Source: Dicyema japonicum
Lineage: Eukaryota > Dicyemida > Rhombozoa > Dicyemidae
DNA length: 64,000 nt
Direction: 5' to 3'
Assembly (NCBI GenBank): GCA_011109175.1
Contig: RDEW01000002.1
Location: 82,579 to 146,578, forward strand
Of the stretch, positions 21,971 through 34,885 are shown piece after piece. Made by a program: the position numbers and the translations under genes. The notes below the pieces were generated by a model. It made no database searches. It was not told the DNA's origin and saw only the letters and a program-made list of their open reading frames with translations. How positions within the stretch are numbered: the stretch's first letter is position 1; each line of letters begins with the position of its first letter.

Positions 21971-23286
21971 TTTAATAAAAAAATCCAAAAAAAGTCAATT
22001 TTATTTGTAAAAATGAAAATAGTTAACAACTACCACTGAGTTTTTCTTCAGCATTTTTTCAAAATAGCAAAGAATAATGACAATGAGTCAGACTGGAAAT
22101 TCATAGTTTCATTCATTGTTTCCCTTTGTACCTTCAACAAAACAGCTGATGTGTCTGTAGATAAGCACGGTTATGCTGGGGTTAATCAAATTAGCGTTGA
22201 CCCATTTGACTTTATTGTTCATTTGGGTGGGTTTTGCATGCCAAGGCGTGTTAAGAAAAAAATAAACTGGAGCATTTATTTGACTCTGTACTTTAATGGA
22301 TAGTGGACAATTAGGTAAGCTGTGGTTAGTGTTAAGTGGACTCAACTTAGGCTGACGCTAATAAAATTGATTTAAATTTTAAGCTTAATTTTAAATCGAT
22401 AATTATAATTTCAAAGAAGGAAAATCTCGAAAATTTCACGGTCAATTAGTCCAACTCAATAAAACTACTTATGACTGTCGTATTTATAAAAGTTGACATT
22501 TACCCACTTTTGAGGTTGACACCTCTCAGGTAAGGTCTTTGCATCGTATTCCCAATCTGGCTGTTCTACATGGGAGATACTACTAGAAAGAATAGTAGGG
22601 AGTTCGGCAAAGGTGAACCTTACGCATCAATATGCTTATGGGAAATGCGGAAATGCTTTTAGATACATTTGCGAACATATACAAAAAAATTATTCAAACT
22701 CTTTCAATTTAAGCGCCGAACAGGATTCGAACCCTTTATACTTAATGCGTCCGACACTTCCTCCTTGAAAGACAGTCAATCTAAACTAGCATTATTTCAT
22801 GCTATTGTCTAATTAATCATCAACACATGAAACACGTCATATAATTTGAATGATTATATCCGCAGTAAAAGCAACAAATCGATTTAAAATTAAAATATTT
22901 CGAAAGAAAAGAAATACCTAAAAACCGCAAAAAATGACAGCTTGTTTTATCTACACATTATGAAAATAATAGATTAAATTTTTGCAAGATTTGATAATTA
23001 TCGCTGTTCACGGGAATAAAATCAATAGCGAAAACTGCGAAAAATGTATACACGAATTATTAATCAATCGACCGATTCCGACAGCTGCAGAAATTCAATT
23101 AGTCAATATTAATTAGCCCTCATTGATGCATTATCAGCTAAATAAAAATTGGGTTTAAACAATGAAACAGAAATAATTATTTTATTTATTTATTTTTAAT
23201 GAGTATTTAATAATTAAAATAAAAAATAAAAAAAATTTTAAAACATTTATTTCTCAATACATTCAGAGCGGTAATTTTGTGTGGTA
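21971..23286. other. AT-rich intergenic stretch before beta-spectrin
   Basis: No gene was found. A weak tRNA-like feature exists at ~22725-22800 (minus), with a GGTTCGAATCC B box but no matching acceptor stem. The last ~300 bases are extremely AT-rich and presumably hold the beta-spectrin promoter, with no nameable motif. Confidence 0.4.
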
Positions 23287-26200
23287 ATGGAGTTTGATAC
23301 CCCATTCGTTTCTAAAACGTCTACGGATTCAGGTCTTATCTCTTTTGAGAGACATCAGGCCAACAACACACGTAACACAATATAACCACCATAGTCGAAC
23401 GAGAAAAAGTACAGAAACGGACTTTTACTCGCTGGATTAACAGTCACATCTCAAAGGTGTCAGATTTGCACGTGAACGATCTCTACTGTGACTTGGCCGA
23501 TGGAAGAGTGCTGAAAACCCTCCTTGAAGTCCTCACTGGAGAGACTTTGGTTTACTTTTGACTTACAACAGCCTCCTCTGAACAACGACACTATGAGAAT
23601 TTATTGTTTGGAAAATTTGCACAAAATTCTAATTTTTCTCGAAGGATATAGAGTTCATATTGTAAATATTCAACCACTGGACATTTATAATGGTAACAAC
23701 CATCTTATTCTGGGATTGATATGGATAATAATTCTTAGCTTTCAGGTTGGGACATTTTAATGGTAGGTCTGTGATATTGTCGACTCTGGACAACACCCAG
23801 TTTTGTACTCAGCCGACAGAAAAATGTCAAAAAGTAAAGCTTCTGAAGAGCTTCTTCGATGGTGTCAGCTGAAGACTGCAGATTACATGAATGTGAATAT
23901 TATGGACTTTTCAACCTCATGGAAGGACGGATTGGCATTCAATGCGATCATTCATCGACACCGGTGGACCCTATTGGTGATTTTAGACCCGATTTGATCG
24001 ATTATGACCAACTGAGGAAGTACGAGCCGTCTAATAACCTCAACAACGCCTTCTCTGTTGCCCAGCATTATCTGGGTGTCGAAGCCATACTTGATTCTGC
24101 GGACTTAGACGTTCCCATGCCAGACAGTTGTTCCATAATAACCTATGTGTCTTCCCTCTGTCGTTATTTTTCTGAAATGAAAATCGAGTCTATCCATTCC
24201 AAGCGTCTCACCTCAGTTTATTGTAATCAATAGCGTAGATTGTCCAAGATGCGGTCGACGTAGACATGCTGATAGAAAAATACCGAATCAATGCACAGGA
24301 TTTGTTAAAATGGATAAACAATACGATCCAGTTATACAATGATTGTCCCCCGTCCAATGATTTGGAGGAGATGAATCTACGGATGGCTAATTTTAACGAC
24401 TACAAGTTTAACCCTCGTCCTAAACGGTTAAATTTTTTCTATTACCCATAGAATGGAGCAGAAAAACGACCTGGAATTACTTTTGTTGAATATACGAAAT
24501 AAAAAAATCAGAGGAGACGTGTACACACTCGATGATGCTGAATCACTGGCGGAAATTGATCGTCAGTGGGAAATTTTGGAAAAAGTTGAAAATTTCTACG
24601 AAAATACGCTAAAATCAATGATTTTGAAGTTTCCTTGACTTTACTAAAATCATCAGTTTCCGCAGAATGCTCTTGCTACAGACAAGATTTTACGAGTCTG
24701 TGGAAAGGCTGGAAAACTGGATTAGCCTTAAAATAATGGAACTTGACTCATTTGATGACCAATGCTCTCAAATGAGCGTTTCTTTTGTTTTAAAGAAGAT
24801 GGAATTGCTGAATGAAGAGATTTCCTCTCAAGGATTGGAAAATGGTGTTTTGGAGAATGTCGTGGAGATGCTAGTGAGCAACAGCTCCTTTCCTTCGTCC
24901 ACCGTTTCTGAAAGGTTTTCTGTTATTTTATAGAAGATTTGTCGTTTATATGGCAAAATGGACCGAATTGGCTGGAAAATACCAGGAGAGTAGCCAAAAA
25001 TTGGCTGAATTTAGGACTGTGGAGTCACTTTCTATTAGAATTGAGAATCTCAGAGAAGATATGGACTCTGTTTGGGTTTGACTTCAAATTTAGTCTTTAG
25101 CCGAGTCTCATGTCATTTAGTTTCAGCAATGAGAAGCAGATTGACGCCCTGATTGACGACAGTGCTGCACTTTCTAAAGAGATTGACGGATTCGAAGATC
25201 TACAGAACGAAATTAAAGAAGATTATGATAAAATGGACAATTCAATAGACAAAGTGGCACAACTTGCTGGAGAGATTACACGATTGGACGAATATTTGAT
25301 AAAAATGAAGAATATTATGGCTAGTCGGGACGGCAAATTGGCTGAATTGCAGAGAAATCTGAAGACTGTCAACAAAACAGTCGAATTCAGCAATTGGGTT
25401 CAGCAACAGCTCACAACACTTTCACTAATGGGAGATGGAAACTCTGTTGATGAAATTGAGACTAACATTAATGATTTGGCTGTTTGCACTGGTTTTCATG
25501 TTATAGGACTTTAAACTCAGATATAACAACCACGTGGATGAATTTATGACGGAAATTAAACCTTACAACACCGTCACTGAACTTACTGAAAGTCTTAAAC
25601 AGAGTGGCTTCTCACCCATGGACTCTACATGCACAATGGATGAGTGTGAGAGAGTTGTTGAGAATATGGAAAAAAGTCTAATGACTAGACTAGATGCCTA
25701 TAAGGTAGAAAGTATATTTATTGTTTGGTGGTTGAGGACATTTCCGAGCTATCGGATGTAATGGAGACGGTTATTCTAATATATTCCGACAAAATCAGCC
25801 TTGATTCTGACTTGGCGACCATAGAACTGCTAATAAATCAGCATGACGGGCACTTTGATAAGTGTTCTGACTATTCCTCTCTCTTAAAGAGCACCCGTGA
25901 TATCATTTTGGTTGCTATCTTGACTAAATCAGCAGAATGATAGAGACGTGGACAATATGGTGGAAACCAGCCTAGTGAAATTGCAGGAGATGTACGCGAA
26001 CGTGCAATATCTGGGAGATGCCCGTAAGAAGAGACTATCGTGTGCGATGGCCTATAATCAAATTATGAATGGTCTCAACTCAGTTAGTGACTGGATATCT
26101 CATAAGGTGACGTGTTGTCTTACTTCTAGAAAGTTAATATTTGTTCACTGGACGATGAGATTGATTCTATAAAGTCAGCCAAATTAAGTCTGGATTTGAT

Positions 26201-29200
26201 CACTGAGGAGACCAGTCGAACTCGGATCAAAGTATGAATTCTTCCTCATAGTAGTTGAATGAATTTATGGATACTATAGAATCCTGTTTTGCCAGCGTAG
26301 AGGTTGAAGATACACAGTACGCTAGAAACGTGAGGGATCTGTACGACCAAGTGATTGAAGAATGGTATGACTGGCTTGCGCTTCTCAAAAAGCATAAAGA
26401 TTCAATTGAGATTAGCTATACTAAGGAATCGATAAACTCGAGCCTCTCTCAAGTTGAGGTGATATTAGTTGATCATCTTTGTAGGAAAATATGCCTACTA
26501 CGAAACGTTTATTCAGGGAGATCTAGAGAAATGTTGACGTCTCTCGACTCATGTCACTTAGAAGAGTGTTCAATAACTTTAACAGTGACGTCCAGTCTAT
26601 TAAGGATAAAGTATGTGAATACTATCATCTGTCAGATTAGTTCCTTGCGTCAGGAGGCAGAAAACGTTTGGAGTTATAATAGAATGTTTTCCGAGGAGGT
26701 TTCAGAGAACTTGGATACCCTGAGCAGTCGATTGACAAATTTGATTGATAATGTTGGCATTGTGATTTATAGCAGGCGGATGAGTATCAGACGAAAATGC
26801 AGGAGGCGAATGAATGTTTGTCGCTTCCTTTGCCGAATGGACAAATGGGAGATTTGGTTGTCTCAATTTGTCATGACTAACAATGTGCACAACCAGTCGG
26901 GCAATGATGAGTGTAAAAAGCATATGGATGAGATTTACTACTACAGCTCCCTGCTGGAATCAGAAAAGGTAGAATTCAACGAAATGGTTGAATCCGGCAG
27001 AGAAATGTTGGGGAGGGAAAATAACTTTGACAATAATGTCATGCTTGCTGTTTTTTGTATTAGATTAATTCATAGAATTTAAACAAACTGAGCTCTAAGT
27101 TTCAGTACATTGAGGAAAAGATTAAAGAAAAGAAGACACGTGCTGAGAATTCAATGCTTTTGAAGGTTTTTCTATTTCTTAGTTTCAGGTGTTTAACAAA
27201 ATCCAGAATGACTGTGAGCTCCTGCTTGATAAGGACGAGACGATGCTGTCGATTGTGATACCGAATGTACTATATTATCATCATTTAAGGACTTTTATGA
27301 CGATATTCCCTCAATAATAGCTGAGTTGAGTGAATATGTTAAAGAACGGGCAGAAGAACCGATTCAACAGACTTTTGACAATTTAGCTGTTGCGGCAAGT
27401 AAACTTAACTCTCAAGAATATCAGGAACAGGCTAGGGATGTGCAACAAAGGTCATAATTGAACTCATCTTTGTAGATGGAATGAGAATACTAACAGACTG
27501 GCAGAAAAAATTTCGAATCTGAAGAATTTTTCGAATTATGTTGATTTTACTGACTTTTACGATGATGTTTGTTGTGTACCCAAATTTTAGTTTTTCAATT
27601 CCTCGTCTGCCTTGTTGGACAAACTGAAGGCGCTTGGTACTGCCCCAATTGTCAACTCAGACGTCAATCCAGCCTTAATGTACAGATCATTGGTTGATTC
27701 TATGCAACTTCAGTTCTATGATATCGAGCAATTGGTTGAGTTGTCTGGTCATTTGTAGAATCCGACTCGCCTTGCAAAAGTGCTACCAGAATACGAAGGA
27801 GAAATTAATCAAAAAATGGAAGATATTTCCCGCCTAAAGGACGAAGTTTGTGAAAATTTCAACATGCTCACAAATCCAGTCAAAATGTCCCAATCAAACA
27901 TTGAGGAAAGCTTTTACAAATTCTCCGCCTCTGTAGACTCCAGTCTTGGCCTTAATATTCAGAGTGGACAACACGCGTCTCTCCTTTTAGATAAATGCGA
28001 TGTAATGGTTCGTCCACTATTATAGGAGCTGGCCTCAGAAGGAGTTGTTCTACAAAGTGCTCTGCTAGGGAAATCTCAGTCAGAGGAGGACGCCGTATTA
28101 GTAGAGCAGAAGTAAGGTTCATGTGTGAATTCTAGAACGTCCGCGTATTTGTCTTCTGTAGAGTCCTATCGCAGTCGGATCTCTTTGACAGAGCAATCAC
28201 TGAAATTTGCTGCGAAAGCTAAATATACGACATCTTTGTTTGATAAAATGGTTGAACAAGCCGAAATGGCAGTACCAATGAATTTGGGGGAAGTCGAAAT
28301 GCAGTCTGTACAATTAGAGGTAATCTTTCAAATTTACCAGCAGAGACTCCATGGACAAATGGTCGAGAACGAACCTGAAGTCAACCAGCTGAAGAATGAG
28401 ATTACTGAAGCTCTGTCAACCAATCCATCGCCAACTGAACTTATGGAAATAAACAATGACTTGGATAACAAATGGAATTATCTGAAATCACAACTGGAAG
28501 ACAAATCTAATCAATTGAAGACATTTGAATCGTTTTTCAATGTAAATTTGCTTTCTCATTCCAGTTATGTGTGGAAGTGCGAGAAAGATTAGATTGGATT
28601 GAGTTACAATCCTCTTTTCTGACGTTTGAACAATCTACGGGCGATGATGCCTTTGTTTGTGACTGGATTCAACAAATGTTAAGCAACAGATATGCCGTAG
28701 TGAAGAATGGAGTTGAAGAAATTGACAATTTGGTAGAAAAATCGCAAAATTTGGAGGATCAGCCTTATTTGACTGATTCACAAAGGTAACCCTAATTATC
28801 CAACCAGAAATCAATTGAAAAAAGAGCGGGAAAATTTGTCAGAAAAATATGACGAACTTTGTGATCTAATGTCCAAGAACGAGGATTACGTGTCCTGTCT
28901 ACTAAAACTGAACCCATTTTTCTATGAACTGGCAGAGTTCTACTTTTTTCTGGACCAAAAGACTTTGTTTGCTCAGAATATGGATGTAAGTGGAAACTTT
29001 CTCAGGGCCTCAGTATTACCAATTATTTAACTGTTTTAGCGGGAAATTGAGAACGCACGTGATCTCTGTGACAGAATTCGGAATGTTGGGGCTCGACTTC
29101 TTGAACGTTGTGAGAAAACACTCAGTCAGTTAGATATGTCAGAATCAGAGGTGATGCCATCAGCCCCACGTGGGCTAAGTAATGCAGCGAGCAAATTCGA

Positions 29201-31068
29201 AGATTTGGATGAGATTTTGACCCAACGAATGTACTACTGTGAAGATAAGATGGAATATAGTCGATATTACCAGCATTCTCAAGAAATCCGTGATTTTCTG
29301 TCGGAGATTGCCAGATTTGTAACTCGGTACCTAGAAATGACCAGGAAAGGCGAGGAATCTATGGTAACTGCCAAGTTGATGTACAAACGACTGTACTATT
29401 TTGAAAGCCTTTTCTCTAAAGCCACCGAAAAGGTGATTTTTTTCCATCAATTGATAGTTTAGTGAGTTTGGGAGAGCACGTGGGCTGATAATCGACAAAT
29501 ATTCAGTCGAAGAACGGGAAAATTTGTCAAGATTTTACGAAACGACAGAAAATGACTGGAAGCGGCTGAACGCTCTGTTGGAACATGGAATCTCCCAGAT
29601 TGACAGCGACGACCTTCTCCTGCAGTTTTTCGGGCTCCATAACTCCCTGTGGAAGTGGGTTGGACAGATGATTGATCGGACTTCTAGTCCCCTCAAAGAG
29701 GTCCTCACGTTTGACGACGTCGAGTTGTTGGTGGAGGAGAATGCAAGCTTGAGAAGGGACATTACGCTTATGACGAAATATTCGACAAATATATTGAGCT
29801 TGGACGAGCCATCGTCATGAAAGAGAGCCCCAGATCATCTGAGGTTTCTTGATTGACACGTGTAGATATCCCAGGCTGTGTTGATGCTGACCACCAGAAG
29901 AGGGGATTTAATGCAGTCGCTTTCTGACAGGGATTTTATGGTTGAGTTGTGTAAGGTTGTCTGTTATTCCTAGTGTGTGATGTCCGCACATTTGCAGCAC
30001 GTGCCAGAACTGCAGAGGATGTTTATTATGCTAAGAAGTTGTTTTTGAGTAATTCCCCCTTGGGGGTTATTATTTGTGGTTATTTTAGAGGTCCTTCGAG
30101 GAAGTCGAAAGGCTACTAAAACGGAATGATTACTTTGTTGAGTCACTAAAGAAGTACTCGCAGATTGTGGAGGCTGTAAAGAATTTGACTAAGGTGTTTC
30201 CATGATTTCATCCCTAGCTGGAACTGTTCGAGTTCTCCCCCACGGAGTTGCTGGAGTCTGTGGATGTTAAGAATTTATCTCAGCAGGTGGCCAAAGGCTA
30301 TGCAGTTGAATTGAGGAGTCCACGTGCTGATTCAGTCAGTGTGGAAATCTCCGTGGATGTTGAAGACCAAGAAGAGCTGAAAAATGGTGGTGTTGCTTAC
30401 GAACAGATGACGAACGGTCACGGAGAGTTGGAAACGGAGACGGAAGTGCCTGTTGAGGCCACTAAAGGTTGTTTGTTGGTTTATACGGAATCTGTCGGAA
30501 TTGCTGTGAAACTAAAGAGAATGGTGTCGTCACGTGTTTCCAGACGGTTACCCCCAGAGAGTGTTCCACCTATCCTAGGATCCTCTATGGAATCTAGCTC
30601 TCATTATGAGGGTAATCTGAAGCGGAAGATGGTGTGGAGTACTGCTAGTAAGAAAGCCTATAGAAGGTTAGTGGAATGAGTTAGTTTAGAAACTGGGTTT
30701 CTCTGTTTGCTGTGCTACATAATGGGAGTCTTTATTTCTATAATAGCTTTACTGCTGCTAGAGAGGTTTGTTGGATTTTTATGGTAGAAATCCGAGGAGA
30801 CATTCCATTCCGAACCTCCGTTGGAATTGGCTGGGTGTTTTTGCTCGATGGCGGATGATTATGTTAAGCATCCGTTTGTGTTTCGTCTAAGTAATCCTGA
30901 TGGCGCAGAATGCCTGTTTCAGGCTGAATCTCAGGTTTCTGTTATTAATTGATAGTGAAGGAAGCTGCTGATGCGTGGTGTGAAAGATTAGTTGATGCGT
31001 GTGGACCTACATTGGAACACTCATCTGCCAAAGTGACCAGAGTCTCTTCGAAGTTGATGCGTCAGTAA
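23287..31068 (+). CDS. SPTB: beta-spectrin
   Basis: Beta-spectrin crosslinks cortical actin under the plasma membrane as a heterotetramer with alpha-spectrin. ATG is at 23287-23289 ([15 protein letters not shown]). The first calponin-homology domain follows: [67 protein letters not shown]. The second: [40 protein letters not shown], then ending [18 protein letters not shown] (~24125-24180). Many spectrin repeats run from ~24.2 to 30.2 kb, then an acidic linker and a C-terminal PH domain: [58 protein letters not shown] is at 31066-31068. About twenty or more introns of 21-35 nt interrupt it, for example 23372-23394 (23 nt). Less introns, the span predicts roughly 2,300 residues, the usual beta-spectrin length. 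The gene looks intact. Confidence 0.95.
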
Positions 31069-33492
31069 TAACATTAACTTAGTTGTCTTCTTTATCTTTA
31101 ATTAATTTGTGACTTTGTGTTTATTAACTTTAAATATTTATTACGAAATCAAAGTTTTATGAACTGAAATCACTTACTGACGCACGTGAGACCCGGTGGC
31201 TTCTCCAGTTGATCTCTGTTGCAGTCGTGAGAGCCAACACAACGTCGATAATGTCGGCGGGGTCCACTTTGGATGGATGGCTGTGTTAATTAATTATTAG
31301 TAATAATTTATAATACAAAGACAGAAGAATATTTTTTATAATCTATAAGTTATAATGTAAAGACAGAAAAATATTTTTTTTATAACCTCTTCCAACTCAG
31401 CTTCCAGTATTGGTCCCTAACACTGCTTTGATGTAGAAAGATCGAAAGCAATCATCCACATAGATTTCAAGTGTATCGAAAATGATTTTATTAAATGATA
31501 ACTATGACGACTTTGTGGATTTTAAAATTTCAAAAATTACCTTTTTTAACCTTATGACGAATTTATCAAAAAAATTTATTTAAATATCAAAATCCTTGTT
31601 AAAATGAAAAATAATATAGTTTAAAACGTTTCCAGGCACAGTTTTGATCTATAGATAGCGATTTTTCCAATAGAGAAAAAACTTTTTAGATAGTTGTATA
31701 TATTGATAATGTTCGAGGGTAATGCTTCCTTAGCAGTTCAAGGATAACACTCCCTATCATACTGCACAAAAACCTTTTAAAAGTGAATATTCCTAAAGAC
31801 GGGAGAATATTCGGACGAGCTGAGATCGATTGCGTGTAACGTGCAGGATGAAAGAGGCTAACTAAAACATTTTTGTGTAGCACATGCTTTTCTATAACCA
31901 TAATGGCAAGGCGATAAGTGCTTATGATAATATGGATAAGTGTATTGTTTTTCAATTTTTTTGTGATATAAACAAAATTTTGATCCCAGATACTTCCAGA
32001 TTCCAAATGAATCGCCACTAAAATACAATTTCTGAATGTGTCACATAAAATCGCTTAAATTCAGTTTAACTTTCACTGACGGCAACTTATTCAGGTCAGC
32101 CTCGGAAAGGCATACCCTACAGAAAAAAAGTACAAATGTCACGGTGGACAGTTCATTTTTAACCATTCTCCGTCGAAACTTCTGGAATCATTGGAGGCAA
32201 TCACTAACCGTGCTGAACCGCATAGACAAAAAGTTAGCTTATTGGTCGAGTTTGCCCCGTCTCATTCTGGTTGATGCTTTACGGATGAAAGTCCTTGTCT
32301 TCTATCTGTTCATGACCATCGATGAGACAATGGAATCAAAAGATATTGAAAGTCAGTGATGACGACTATAGAATCAGACAAACTACGGTCATACACGAGC
32401 TCTTTAAGACAGATTATTCAACTCAGTTTTTTATAACCCGAATTTAAGAGTCTCTTTAGTTCGTAGTCCACTCACGTCACAAGAGACTAAAGTGAACTGG
32501 ATGAGCTAATAGTAAGGATTTATAAATCTCTAATAATCCGCCTCACCACGTGACTATCCTCAGCAAACGTGATCGATTACCCTAATAACCAGAATATTTG
32601 AATTTCTTGTGGTGATGGTCACCTTTGTTTTACTGAACGTGGAGGGATATCTTCTGTTAGGATTTTTACGGCCAACTTTAATGGAGAAACTAGTCATGAC
32701 GTTGGCTAGTTTTCTAGGGGATTTCTAGGGGATGTTCGGCACTCAGTGAACTGCTCAAAGACTGACAAATTCAGTGTCTTACCCAATCACATCTCTGAGT
32801 AGAATCATGGATAAGGAAGACACGTCTGTTGACGACTGGAGCTTTCCGAGATGTTCAGGTGAAATTTACAAGAATACTTAGACGTGGATAGTATTGGTGG
32901 CGATCAACGCCCTGATTCATCTATGCTTGAAAATAAATGATGGCCTCTCGCAAAGAAGACAGCTAAATATGGCATCTGGGAACTAAGCTAAAGAAGCCAC
33001 TCGAACGAATCACGGAATAGCGGAAAGTTAATCATCCCCCAACTGGCAATAATTAGTTCCATTATATATAGCGTTGCTCACTTGACGGGGGCTGGCTGGA
33101 ATTCCGTGAATGTTGGTCCCACAAGAGGCCTTTATAGATTAAACTTAAGTTCGCATGACCAAATCCTGGACATTTATAGCCTCGATACCTACAGATTGAA
33201 AACTGGGACATCAACCCACCGTAACCTTGTCATGGCAGATTCTCTCGACTTCAAATGAATGTAGGAACACCTTCATGGACTTTGTCCTCGTGTGAGCCTG
33301 TTGATTCGGGATCTCACTGTTATTAAGGATCCAGAAGAGTTGGTGAAAGTCAACTAAGCCAAACTCAATTTATTTTTTGGTTAAAAGAAGTCAAAAACAA
33401 GCGAACATAAGTATGGTCTCCCATAAGTGAACATCCATGCATTTCTTATCTGTTTCGGCTTCATATAATGAGAGGAAATCAAATTTTTGTAT
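31069..33492. other. intergenic stretch, no gene called
   Basis: Short frames only. A minus frame at ~31180-31260 reads DPADIIDVVLALTTATEINW and could be an exon relic. Plus 32036-32359 is open for 107 codons but matches nothing I know. The rest is AT-rich or stop-dense. A small direct repeat lies at 31303-31385. Confidence 0.35.
31303..31385 (+). repeat. short direct repeat, two units of ~40 bp
   Basis: The phrase taatac-aaagacagaag-aatatttttt at ~31310-31340 recurs as taatgt-aaagacagaaa-aatattttttt at ~31351-31382, giving two near-identical units of about 40 bases. The function is unknown. Confidence 0.6.
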
Positions 33493-34343
33493 TTACAAAA
33501 ATTCTTGTGAACAAAAAAGAACAAAATCCCGAATATGGATTAATTCTATGGTGGTATTGACAGTACATATCCCTTCGAGTTGTAAGCATAATTCACCTGT
33601 GAAGAACACATCTTCGAATCTTATCTGTCGTTTAAAGTCACCATTATTTTTCTGAGTGTATTCACCGGCAACGCATAAGCAGAACCTTGACAGTACGGGG
33701 GAAAGAATTTGCCCGGATACTCTTTTTCCGAGATATACCTGGTTATCAAATTTGTTGCCACTTCAGCTGTGGTTCTTGCATCACTATTGAGTAGGATTTC
33801 TGACAGGAAATGAATTCAGTCTTTTTGATCATTTTTTCGTGTTGAAATTGATTCTTAGAATTAACACGTGGGAAACATATGTTTGAACGGCCAATATGAC
33901 TTAAACATTAATTGCTCGTATCTGTCGTAGAATTTGTTAATATACAAAATGTCGTTTTCTTCCAAAATTTCCCGCTTTATATCCTCTTTGAATTTTGAGC
34001 TTTTGCCGACCGAGAACAGGAGTTTTATTGGACGAAAATGTAACATTCCCCCCATGTTTTCCTAATAGCTCGTCGGCGATCAAAGTTTTGCGGACCTAAA
34101 ATGTTTAAATTGTAAACTTGAAGTACCGATGATCGTCAAAAAGTACGTATAGTCTGAATCTGTGTTTTCCTTATATTCAGAATCCTCTTTGGTGGATAGA
34201 ATTGAAGGAATTTTCTTGACTAACGAAATCAGCAAGTATAGTCCAATGGAAACAAAGAGTAAATTGGAAACTCTTTATAAACTAGAAATTACAAAATTCG
34301 TACATTTCTGTCTCATTAATGTAATTGTGTGTTTTTTATTCAT
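33493..34343 (-). CDS. beta-1,3-galactosyltransferase-like protein, damaged
   Basis: The family consists of Golgi type II membrane enzymes that extend glycans. On the minus strand the first in-frame ATG is at 34343. A hydrophobic anchor follows (SNLLFVSIGLYLLIS), a stem with KEDSEYKENTDSDYTYFLTI, a 22-nt intron, then the signature NFDRRRAIRKTWG. Next come IKLLFSVGKSSKFKEDIKRE, ENDILYINKFYDRYEQLM, EKEYPGKFFPPYCQGSAYAL and FEDVFFTGELCLQL, ending FCSQEFL with the stop at 33495-33493. Three problems are visible. One G appears missing from the GGGGGG run at ~34048-34053. The DxD metal-binding motif expected between FPTC and IHFLSEIL is not readable. TGA lies in frame at 33818-33816. The family call is firm; whether the gene is functional is doubtful. 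Confidence 0.8.
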
Positions 34344-34373
34344 ATTTATTTAAAATTTGAAAATATTGATTAT

Positions 34374-34505
34374 ACAGTAAAACCACTGCGAACCACCAAA
34401 TTATACTGAAAATCCCCAAATTATAAGGCGAACTCCTGATAACCGCCAACTTTACCGAAAATACCCAAATCATAAGGCAAACTCCTGCTAACTGCCAGTT
34501 TTCTT
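34374..34505 (+). repeat. pogo-type terminal repeat with two internal ~50-bp direct repeats
   Basis: TA then CAGTAAAACCACTGCGAACC has the form of a Tigger terminal repeat. It is followed by two ~50-bp units sharing gaaaat-ccc-aaat-ataaggc-aaactcctg (~34400-34450 and ~34455-34500). No transposase or matching right end is found nearby, so this looks like a solo end or a small non-autonomous element. Confidence 0.5.
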
Positions 34506-34544
34506 AAAAAATAGTTTATTAAAATTTATTTTAAAAAGTTATAA

Positions 34545-34885
34545 TATATTCCCATACCCCACGGAAAATCACTCGTCTGGGACGCAACGTCTGTGGACAC
34601 CTTCTCAGGGGTCAGATCGCTGACGGCGACGCACTCTCCTGGAGACGCAGCCCACCAGGCGGAGGCCAAGAAGATCCGTAAATACGAATCTCTCGGAGAC
34701 CAATACCATTTCACCCCCATTGCAGTGGAGACAACTGGAACCGTGGGAGCAAAGACGGATGCCTTTCTCTTTAGCATTGGAAGCAAGCTCGAAAAGGTGT
34801 GAGCCACGGGAGAGGCTCTGGTTGAGGCAGAGGCTCGAAATACCGATTATCAGAGGTAACGCCTTCGCCATTCTGTCGTCCTAGT
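34545..34885 (+). mobile_element. RLE-family LINE, 3' end fragment
   Basis: Plus-strand translation begins at the endonuclease core with LVWDATSVDTFSGV, then AEAKKIRKYESLGDQYHFTP, IAVETTGTVGAKTDAFLFSI, and after a frameshift LWLRQRLEIPIIRGNAFAIL with a stop. It is the best-preserved C-terminal block of this family in the window. It lacks all RT sequence. Confidence 0.85.

Noticed and set aside
22725-22800. Possible tRNA gene on the minus strand with a GGTTCGAATCC B box
   Set aside because: No acceptor stem pairs at the expected distance, and the A box and anticodon arm are not recognisable.
34400-34505. A CRISPR-like array
   Set aside because: There are only two imperfect 50-bp repeats next to a transposon end, in a eukaryotic intron-bearing genome.
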